From the NCBI GenBank assembly GCA_002937555.1, contig PTKB01000140.1, forward strand, positions 1 through 7,094: a DNA stretch of 7,094 nucleotides, given 5' to 3'. Shown one piece after another: positions 1 through 5,098 of this stretch. Under the pieces are notes generated by a model. That model saw only the letters and a program-made list of their open reading frames with translations. It did no database searches and had not been told where the DNA came from. This DNA is from Alphaproteobacteria bacterium MarineAlpha10_Bin2 (lineage in GTDB: Bacteria > Pseudomonadota > Alphaproteobacteria > UBA828). Both the position numbers and the translations under genes were made by a program. Each line of letters begins with the position of its first letter. The first letter of the stretch is position 1.

Positions 1-310
1 CGCGCGTCGGGGTGCTCCCGCTGGCCAGGAAGGCGAGCCCCGACAGCGACGTCATGGCGGTGGGATAGACGTTGGAGCTCCAGGTGGACTTTCCATAGGA
101 GCCATCGGACTCCTGCGCGCGAGCAAGATAGCTGAGGCCCTTCTTGATCGAGGCCTCGACCGCGGGCGTCACCCCGGGAGGCCTGAGATTGTTTTTCCCC
201 GGAGCCTGGGCCTGGAGGCCCGGCAGCGAAAAAAGAGGCCCGGCAAACACGCAAAAGCCCAGGAAGGCGCAGGCCGCCCCCGCTCGAAGTTCACTTCGTG
301 ACCAGCTCAT
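1..310 (-). CDS. Secreted prenyltransferase/squalene-oxidase-repeat protein, N-terminal part (runs off left edge)
   Basis: Reading the minus strand from the ATG at 310 gives 103 uninterrupted codons to the window edge. Residues 1-36 look like a Sec signal peptide: Arg-containing n-region, hydrophobic stretch AACAFLGFCVFAGPLF, and a plausible cleavage site after AQA. After a Pro/Asn-rich linker, residues 48-103 carry the opening alpha-helical repeat (TPAVEASIKKGLSYLARAQ, then DGSYG, then YPTAMTSLSGLAFLASGSTP). This is the pattern of prenyltransferase/squalene oxidase repeat proteins (alpha/alpha toroid), which are abundant in Planctomycetes as exported proteins of unknown function. The catalytic part of any cyclase is outside the window, so no enzymatic role can be claimed. 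A GGGGAA at 321-326 (minus strand) lies 10 bases before the ATG and could be its ribosome binding site. The style is unlike the alphaproteobacterial genes that follow, so this segment may be foreign or misassembled. Family call fairly firm; taxon call from memory of the family. Confidence 0.72.
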   Translation of the reverse strand, partial: MSWSRSELRAGAACAFLGFCVFAGPLFSLPGLQAQAPGKNNLRPPGVTPAVEASIKKGLSYLARAQESDGSYGKSTWSSNVYPTAMTSLSGLAFLASGSTPTR

Positions 311-345
311 CCGGACTTATTTCCCCGATTGAAAAGATTCCCGAC
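311..345. other. Probable junction between unrelated sequence segments
   Basis: To the left, on the minus strand, is the start of a planctomycete-type secreted protein with a possible ribosome binding site up to about 326. To the right, by about 346, the sequence reads as the interior of hemW without its first half. No insertion-sequence end, target duplication, tRNA or obvious repeat is visible at the switch. The exact breakpoint cannot be fixed by eye. It may be an assembly chimera, a contig-end join, or a real rearrangement that truncated hemW. Confidence 0.5.
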
Positions 346-841
346 CTCCACGAAAAAACACTGCTGGAAGGCCGGCGCCGGCTACCCGGCCTATGAAATT
401 TCCAACCATGCCCGGCCCGGCAAAGCGTGCCGCCACAACCTCTCCTATTGGCGTTATGACGATTATGCCGGCATCGGCCCGGGCGCCCATGGCCGCCTGC
501 AAACGGCAAAAGCCGGCGCCCGCGCGACGCGCCGGCACGCCAAACCGGAAACCTGGCTGAACGCGGTCGAGCGCGCCGGCCATGGCACCGCCGAGACGCG
601 CCCTCTGGCGGCGGCCGAGCGCGCGGAGGAAATGGTGATGATGGGGCTGCGTCTCAATGAGGGCCTGAACATGACGCGTTTTACCGCGCGCACCGGGCTT
701 CTGGTGACCGAAGCCATCCGGCGCGACAGGTTGCAGCGGTTGCGTGATGGCGGATTCCTGACCTATAGCGACGAGACATTGCGCGCGACGGATAAGGGGC
801 GCGCCGTCTTGAACAGCGTGCTGGCCGAACTACTCGCCTGA
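329..841 (+). CDS. hemW: HemW heme chaperone, C-terminal fragment (5' truncated, probable frameshift)
   Basis: HemW is a radical-SAM-family heme chaperone, long annotated as an oxygen-independent coproporphyrinogen III oxidase-like protein, that delivers heme to cytoplasmic/membrane targets. The fragment contains family hallmarks: AGYPAYEISNHARPG near residues 17-31, then CRHNLSYWRYDDYAGIGPGAHG (residues 34-55, given here in two parts: CRHNLSYW and RYDDYAGIGPGAHG). The HemW C-terminal domain follows from about residue 95 (AERAEEMVMMGLRLNEGLN) and ends in LNSVLAELLA. The family is about 380 residues; only roughly the last 155 are here, so the CxxxCxxC iron-sulfur motif and SAM site are absent. 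The open frame formally begins at a TTG at 329, but its first ~14 residues do not resemble HemW. The next frame over does (DLHEKTLLE, codons 343-369) and rejoins if one G near 370 is removed. It is unlikely to make a working protein as written. Its 3' end overlaps the convergent PBP-activator gene by 12 bp. Confidence 0.85.
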   Translation: MKRFPTSTKKHCWKAGAGYPAYEISNHARPGKACRHNLSYWRYDDYAGIGPGAHGRLQTAKAGARATRRHAKPETWLNAVERAGHGTAETRPLAAAERAEEMVMMGLRLNEGLNMTRFTARTGLLVTEAIRRDRLQRLRDGGFLTYSDETLRATDKGRAVLNSVLAELLA

Positions 842-2275
842 TGGTTCCGCCTTCGAGACGGCAAACCGCTCAGGCGGCGGGCTGACGACGGTCACGTCAT
901 TCCGCCCGGCGATTTCGAGCACCGCCAGGCCGCGTTCCGGCAGACCGTCGGCGGAAAAGCGAAATATCCCACCGGCGCCGAGAAAACCGCGCGGACTGGC
1001 CAGCTCCTCCGCGCCGAACGCGGCGCGCCCGGCACGGCGCGCCAACGCGGCGGCCAAAGCGGTCGCGTCATAGGCGAGGGTGGCGATCCGGTGCGGCGTA
1101 TAACCATAGGTATTTTCGAAGCGCCTGATGAATCCGGCGCGCGTCTCGGGCGGCGGGCCGACATACCAGCCGCCGATCAGCGTCGGCTCAGCTAACGTTT
1201 CCGGATTGTCCCATAGGCCGGTGCCCAAGAACCGCACCTTGAGCGGATCGATATCGTAATACGGCAACAGCGGCACGACCTGTCGAAAACTCTCGCCGCC
1301 ATCAGGCAGCAGCAACGCATCGAACGCGACTTCGCCCAGCGTATCCAAGCCTTCGAGGCGGCGCAGCGCTCGCTTCGATATTTCGTCGTCGCGCTGGCTG
1401 AGCGCCTTGCGCTGCGCCACCAGGGCGCCATGCCGGCGGTCGTAATCGGCCAAACTGCGCACCACTTCATCGGCATCCGATGCATCCGGCGCATAAAAAG
1501 CGACACGGGCAAATTCGCCGCCCGCCGCTCTCACCGCTTGACGGGTTTGCCCCGCCACTGCGCGGCCATAAGGGTTGCTCGGCGCGAGAACGGCGAACCG
1601 CGTCAGACCGCTCTCCCGGGCGAAACCGACCAAACGCTCGATCTGCTGGCGCGATGTGTGGCCCAACAGATAAACGCCGTCTCCCGCCACTTCGGTATCG
1701 GTGGAAAACGCCACAATATTGACGCCCGCAGCCCGCGCCTTCAGCGTGACGGCGCTAACCTCCTCGCTCAAGAGCGGGCCCAGGAGAAGTGTCGCGCCCG
1801 CCATCAACAGACCTTCCACGGCTTGCACAGCACCTTGTGCCGTGCCGCCGGTATCGCGCGGCTCCAGGGTGAAATGCTCGTCGGCGACATCGAACAACGC
1901 CAATTGCGCGGCATCGAGAAGCGCCGCCCCTTCGCGTGCGAGAGGGCCCGAGAGCGGCAGCAACAATCCGACCCTGACATCGGCGGAATCCGCCAGCGGC
2001 GCTTGCTCTATTTCGGCCTCGGCGGCGTCGGGCAATTCGGCGAGCACCAGCTGTTCACCTTGCGCAACCGTTTGTTCTTGCGCTGCCGCGCCATCTTCGG
2101 GCACGGATTCGACAACCGGCGGCTCGACAATAGCGGTATCTTCTTGCGCTGCGCTTGTTTGCTCGGCGGCAGGAGAGGTTTTGTCCTCGGCGGAACGCGG
2201 GGGTAAACTCCCAGACTGACAAGCGGCGAGCACAAACGAGAGTGCGATCAGGAAGGCCAAAGGGCGCGTGCGCAT
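830..2275 (-). CDS. Penicillin-binding protein activator, LpoA/LppC-type lipoprotein
   Basis: Predicted outer-membrane lipoprotein of 481 residues whose family members (LpoA/YraM in gammaproteobacteria) stimulate bifunctional penicillin-binding proteins during peptidoglycan synthesis. The chosen ATG at 2275 gives a textbook lipoprotein signal: Arg at positions 2 and 4, hydrophobic core PLAFLIALSFVL, lipobox LAAC with Cys19. The upstream ATG at 2305 would add ten residues before it and is less likely. Residues 20-98 are a low-complexity Ala/Glu/Pro linker that could span the periplasm. From about residue 99 a type-1 periplasmic-binding-protein fold begins (VRVGLLLPLSGPLAREG) and continues with LLLGPLLSEEV, FAVLAPSNPYGR, RFLGTGLWDNP and GGWYVGPPP to near the end. 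LpoA of enterobacteria has an extra N-terminal TPR domain, which is absent here, as in shorter alphaproteobacterial relatives. It is divergent from rsmI and convergent with hemW. Family assignment is strong; activation of a particular PBP is inference. Confidence 0.87.
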   Translation of the reverse strand: MRTRPLAFLIALSFVLAACQSGSLPPRSAEDKTSPAAEQTSAAQEDTAIVEPPVVESVPEDGAAAQEQTVAQGEQLVLAELPDAAEAEIEQAPLADSADVRVGLLLPLSGPLAREGAALLDAAQLALFDVADEHFTLEPRDTGGTAQGAVQAVEGLLMAGATLLLGPLLSEEVSAVTLKARAAGVNIVAFSTDTEVAGDGVYLLGHTSRQQIERLVGFARESGLTRFAVLAPSNPYGRAVAGQTRQAVRAAGGEFARVAFYAPDASDADEVVRSLADYDRRHGALVAQRKALSQRDDEISKRALRRLEGLDTLGEVAFDALLLPDGGESFRQVVPLLPYYDIDPLKVRFLGTGLWDNPETLAEPTLIGGWYVGPPPETRAGFIRRFENTYGYTPHRIATLAYDATALAAALARRAGRAAFGAEELASPRGFLGAGGIFRFSADGLPERGLAVLEIAGRNDVTVVSPPPERFAVSKAEPSGE

Positions 2276-2350
2276 TCTCAAAGCTGGATACCCCGCAACA
2301 AACATGTCTGAACAATTCTCTCAACCGAGAGCAGCCTAATTGAGGCGGCC
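2276..2350. promoter_or_regulatory. Divergent intergenic region between the PBP-activator gene and rsmI
   Basis: This 75-bp gap separates two genes transcribed outward, so it should hold the promoters for both the lipoprotein gene and the rsmI-led run. It is locally more AT-rich than its surroundings. I cannot pick a convincing -35/-10 pair on either strand. A short inverted repeat, CTCTC-AACC-GAGAG at 2318-2331, sits near the middle; five base pairs is too little to call an operator. The promoter role is inferred from gene arrangement only. Confidence 0.4.
2342..2345 (+). promoter_or_regulatory. Ribosome binding site of rsmI
   Basis: GAGG lies five bases before the ATG at 2351 (TGAGGCGGCC-ATG). 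It supports that ATG over any internal start of rsmI. Confidence 0.65.
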
Positions 2351-3211
2351 ATGCGAAGTAAACCGACATCGAAACCGCGCCCGGGGCTCTATATCGTCGC
2401 CACGCCGATCGGCCATATGGACGATATCTCGTTGCGCGCGCTCGATCTTCTGGCTTCGGTCGACCGCATCGCCTGTGAGGATACGCGCCACACGCGCAAG
2501 CTCCTCGACCGTCACGGCATCGAGACGCGCTTGCTGCCCTACCACGAGCACAATGCCGAACATATGCGCCCCGCCATCATGGCCCGTCTTGCCCATGGTG
2601 AGACGATGGCGTTGGTGTCGGACGCCGGAACGCCACTGATTTCCGATCCCGGCTACAAGCTGGTGCGCAAGGCGATCGCGTCCGGCATCTACGTTTCGGC
2701 CGTGCCCGGGGCTAGCGCCGCGCTGATGGCTCTGACGCTCTCGGGCCTCCCCAGCAACCGATTCATGTTTAGCGGTTTCCTGCCGCCGAAATCGGGCGCG
2801 CGCCGGAAGGCGCTCGGCCAACTGGCGGCCATCGACGCGACGCTGATATTTTTCGAATCACCCCGCCGCCTGGCCGCCAGCCTCGCCGACATGGCGGCGA
2901 CCCTGGGCGTGCGGGACTGCGCCGTGGCACGCGAAATGACGAAGCTCCATGAAGAATTCAGACGCGGCGAACTGGCCGAATTGGCGGCGCATTATGCCGA
3001 GAGCGGCGCGCCAAAAGGGGAAGTGGTAGTGGTGGTCGGCCCGCCTGCCGGGGCGGCGGAATATAGCGAGCAATTCATCGAATCCCGCCTTACCGAGCTG
3101 CTGCAATCCTTGAGCGTGCGCGACGCCGCAGCCGAACTCGCGGCGGAAACCGGAATAGCGCGGCGCGAGCTATACGCGCGCGCCTTGCAAATCGGCGGTG
3201 AAAAAAAATGA
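2351..3211 (+). CDS. rsmI: 16S rRNA (cytidine-1402-2'-O)-methyltransferase RsmI
   Basis: RsmI transfers a methyl group from S-adenosylmethionine to the 2'-oxygen of C1402 in the decoding centre of 16S rRNA, acting with RsmH, which methylates N4 of the same base. The 286-residue product has the usual length and the tetrapyrrole-methylase fold. Visible motifs are GLYIVATPIG (12-21), the EDTRHTRKLL block (43-52), LVSDAGTPLISDPGYKLV (88-105), the PGASA loop (119-123), GLPSNRFMFSGFLPPK (132-147), FFESPRRL (167-174), VAREMTKLHEEF (192-203) and GEVVVVVGPP (223-232). A C-terminal helix-turn-helix-like tail follows (about 243-281). One oddity is His22 in the N-terminal glycine motif, where relatives usually have Asn (ATPIGN). 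The start is supported by a GAGG site. It leads the plus-strand run, and its TGA overlaps the yraN ATG (ATGA). Confidence 0.96.
   Translation: MRSKPTSKPRPGLYIVATPIGHMDDISLRALDLLASVDRIACEDTRHTRKLLDRHGIETRLLPYHEHNAEHMRPAIMARLAHGETMALVSDAGTPLISDPGYKLVRKAIASGIYVSAVPGASAALMALTLSGLPSNRFMFSGFLPPKSGARRKALGQLAAIDATLIFFESPRRLAASLADMAATLGVRDCAVAREMTKLHEEFRRGELAELAAHYAESGAPKGEVVVVVGPPAGAAEYSEQFIESRLTELLQSLSVRDAAAELAAETGIARRELYARALQIGGEKK
3202..3208 (+). other. A-AAA-AAA heptamer at the rsmI/yraN overlap (possible slippery site)
   Basis: Eight consecutive A bases (3201-3208) end rsmI. In the rsmI frame the last codons are GAA AAA AAA TGA, which places A_AAA_AAA in the phase expected for -1 ribosomal slippage. 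A -1 shift there would read directly into the yraN frame (AAA ATG AGC). No stimulatory pseudoknot or upstream Shine-Dalgarno-like element is evident by eye. The run may simply encode two lysines and keep the yraN start unstructured. Confidence 0.3.
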
Positions 3212-3573
3212 GCGGGCGCCGGCGAGCCTATCTTCGCGGCCACGCGGCGGAGCGGCGCTGCTCGCTGCTGCTCCGGTTCACCGGCTGGCGTATCCTGGCG
3301 CGGCGTTACCGCACGCCGGTCGGCGAGATCGATTTGATCGCAAAACGCGGCAAGATCGCCGCAGCTATCTAAATCAAGGCACGCCGCACCCTTACCGAGG
3401 CGCTCGAGGCGGTGACGCCGCGCCAACAGCGTCGGATAGAGCGGGCGGCGGCGGCCTTCTTGTCCCAACATCCGAAATGGCGCAATCTTGGCTTTCGATT
3501 CGACGTCATGGCGGTGACGCCGTGGCGGCTGCCGAAACATGTGACAGATGCTTGGCGGCCGGAAGCGGAATAG
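3208..3573 (+). pseudogene. yraN: YraN/UPF0102 family protein, interrupted by an in-frame TAA at codon 55
   Basis: Reading from the ATG at 3208 (overlapping the rsmI TGA) to the TAG at 3571 gives 121 codons, the normal UPF0102 length, with no frameshift. The family has a nuclease-like PD-(D/E)xK fold, and its molecular role is not firmly established. Seen here are RRAYLRGHAAERRCSLLL (residues 4-21), GWRILARRYRTPVGEIDLIA (28-47), then after the stop IKARRTLTEALEAVTPRQQ (56-74), RFDVMAV and a terminal DAWRPE. All match the family layout, and the distance from GEIDLI to the E-x-K motif is exactly as expected. The TAA at 3370-3372 stands where the conserved Glu of that E-x-K motif belongs (I-stop-I-K), one G-to-T change from GAA. 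As written only a 54-residue stub is made. It may be a recent pseudogene, a sequencing error, or, much less likely, readthrough. Confidence 0.82.
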
Positions 3574-3601
3574 GCTTGCGGCGCCAAATGGCGAGAACCC
3601 A

Positions 3602-4270
3602 ATGGGGATCATGATGCTGCCTAAGAACGAAAAACCAGATCGCGGTTTGGCTAAGCCGTTGCGGCGCGCCCGGCCGTACCAAATCCTCTTTATCCTGGTG
3701 CTGCTCGGCACGCTGCCGCTCAGCGGCTGCGGCTCGCTATTTATCGGCGCGGTGGCCACCGGCGGCGCCGCCGCCGTTGAGGAGCGCTCGATCGGCAACG
3801 TGGTGGACGATCTGACCATCCGCGCCGAGCTGAACCAGTTGTTTTTCGAAGACAATTTCGACCTGCTGCAAAGCGTGTCTTTCAGTGTGATCGAAGGCCG
3901 GGTGCTGTTGAAAGGCTCGGTCAAGACACAAGAAGATAGAATTCGCGGGCTCAAGCTTGCCTGGCAGGCGAGCGGCGTGCGCGAAGTCATCAACGAGATC
4001 CAGGTGACCGACCAGGGCGGCATCGTCAATTACGCGCGCGACACTTGGATCTCGACTCAGCTGAAGGCGGAGATCCTGTTCGACATGGACATCCTGTCGA
4101 TCAACTACAATGTGGAAACCATCAATGGCATCATCTATGTCGTCGGCATCGCGCAGGATCAAGCCGAGCTCGACAAGGTGGTCGACCATGCGCGCCGCAT
4201 CGAGAACGTCAAGCAAGTGGTGAGCCATGTGGTCATGAAGGACGACCCGCGCCGGGAACCGGGGCCGTGA
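3602..4270 (+). CDS. dolP: DolP-like BON-domain outer-membrane lipoprotein
   Basis: A 222-residue predicted lipoprotein with two BON domains. It resembles DolP (YraP) of E. coli, an outer-membrane protein that binds anionic phospholipids, gathers at division sites and supports envelope integrity. A hydrophobic stretch (ILFILVLLGTLPL) leads to the lipobox LSGC with Cys43 and a Gly/Ala-rich segment (FIGAVATGGAAAVEERSIG) very like the E. coli protein. BON1 spans about 68-137 (VDDLTIRAELN, then GRVLLKGSVKTQEDR, then VREVINEIQV). BON2 spans about 147-213 (DTWISTQLKAEIL, then INGIIYVVGIAQDQAELDKV, then VKQVVSHVV). The start is uncertain. ATG 3602 has a weak GGCGAG six bases upstream; ATG 3611 or 3614 could use GGGG at 3604-3607; an ATG at 3548 lies inside yraN and is disfavoured. 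The long n-region before the lipobox suggests a later start. Its position after rsmI and yraN supports the DolP call. Confidence 0.86.
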   Translation: MGIMMLPKNEKPDRGLAKPLRRARPYQILFILVLLGTLPLSGCGSLFIGAVATGGAAAVEERSIGNVVDDLTIRAELNQLFFEDNFDLLQSVSFSVIEGRVLLKGSVKTQEDRIRGLKLAWQASGVREVINEIQVTDQGGIVNYARDTWISTQLKAEILFDMDILSINYNVETINGIIYVVGIAQDQAELDKVVDHARRIENVKQVVSHVVMKDDPRREPGP

Positions 4271-5097
4271 CCGGCAAATCCGACCATATGGCGGCGCTTA
4301 AGCGCATCGGCCGGCTGGAGGACGAGGCCATCGATCTCGCCGAAGCGGCGCTTGTTCTAGGTGCGTTGGACAAGCCTGGCGTGACGCTCGATCCGTACCG
4401 TGAGCATCTCGCGGAACTCGCGGCGGCGGCGCACCAAGCCGCAGGCGATCACGACTTCCTCGAGACCCGCACGGCGGCGATCAACCGGCTGATGTTCGAA
4501 AGCCATGGCTATCGGGGCGACACCGAGACTTACGACAGTCCTGAAAACGCCAATTTGCTGGACGTGGTCGATCGCCGCACCGGCTTGCCTGTGAGTATCG
4601 GCATTCTTTACATCCATGCCGCCCGCGCCGCCGGCCTCGATATCACCGGCCTCGCGTTTCCCGGCCATTTTCTGCTGCGCGCAACCGATGGTGCCGAGCG
4701 CATCATCATCGATCCCTTTCATGGCGGCCAGGCGCTGGAAGCTGGGCATCTGCGCGATTTGTTAAAACAATTCATGGGCGCTGACGCCGAGCTGACGCCG
4801 CGCCATCATGCGCCCGTCGGCAACCGCGATATTTTGCTGCGCCTGCAGAACAATATTAAGGCGCGGGCGCTCAAGGTGAACGACACGGCACGCGCCAGCG
4901 AAATTCTTGAGCGCATGGCGCTGGTGGCGCCGGGCGTCGCTTCGGTGTGGCAGGAGCTCGGCATTCTTTCGGTGCATATGGGAAATTTGCGCCGCGCCAT
5001 GAATGCGCTCGAAACCTTCCTTGATTTTGCCCCTTCCCAGGATGAGGAGCGCGAAGCGGAATCCCTGTTGAAACAAATCAAATCGAGCCTGAACTAG
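4267..5097 (+). CDS. SirB1-family transglutaminase-like/TPR protein
   Basis: A 276-residue protein of the SirB1/YchA type: an N-terminal transglutaminase-like core followed by tetratricopeptide repeats. No reaction is established for the family. The N-terminal half has AAINRLMFESHGYRGD (70-85), ENANLLDVVDRRTGLPVSIG (93-112), YIHAARAAGLDITGLAFPGH (115-134) and IIIDPFHGG (146-154), which are the recognisable blocks. The product contains no cysteine, so a classical Cys-His-Asp transglutaminase reaction is not expected. The C-terminal part (about 190-265) forms TPR-like helical pairs (ARASEILERMALVAPG, then VWQELGILSVHMGNLRRAM). No signal peptide is seen, so it is probably cytoplasmic. I chose the GTG at 4267, which overlaps the dolP stop as GTGA and implies translational coupling; the ATG at 4288 is the alternative. 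It lies one base before gshB. Family assignment is firm, function unknown. Confidence 0.87.
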   Translation: MTGKSDHMAALKRIGRLEDEAIDLAEAALVLGALDKPGVTLDPYREHLAELAAAAHQAAGDHDFLETRTAAINRLMFESHGYRGDTETYDSPENANLLDVVDRRTGLPVSIGILYIHAARAAGLDITGLAFPGHFLLRATDGAERIIIDPFHGGQALEAGHLRDLLKQFMGADAELTPRHHAPVGNRDILLRLQNNIKARALKVNDTARASEILERMALVAPGVASVWQELGILSVHMGNLRRAMNALETFLDFAPSQDEEREAESLLKQIKSSLN

Positions 5098-5098
5098 T

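Noticed and set aside
285..298. Short inverted repeat CGAAGT-TC-ACTTCG near the left junction
   Set aside because: It is within the signal-peptide codons of the minus-strand gene, only six base pairs, with no second copy that would mark a mobile-element end.
1430..2206. Plus-strand open frame of 258 codons opposite the PBP-activator gene
   Set aside because: The minus-strand product has a lipobox and a clear domain; the plus-strand frame is Arg/Cys-rich shadow sequence.
2318..2331. Inverted repeat CTCTC-AACC-GAGAG in the divergent intergenic region
   Set aside because: Five base pairs is too short and AT/GC-neutral to call an operator or terminator without comparison to relatives.
3198..3614. 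GTG-initiated plus-strand frame of 138 codons over yraN
   Set aside because: Its frame is not the UPF0102 frame; it appears longer only because the true yraN frame contains the TAA.
2992..4029. Long minus-strand open frame of 345 codons across the end of rsmI, yraN and dolP
   Set aside because: It is antisense to three recognisable genes, its sequence is low-complexity Ser/Arg/Pro-rich with no known motif, and such frames are expected opposite GC-rich coding DNA.
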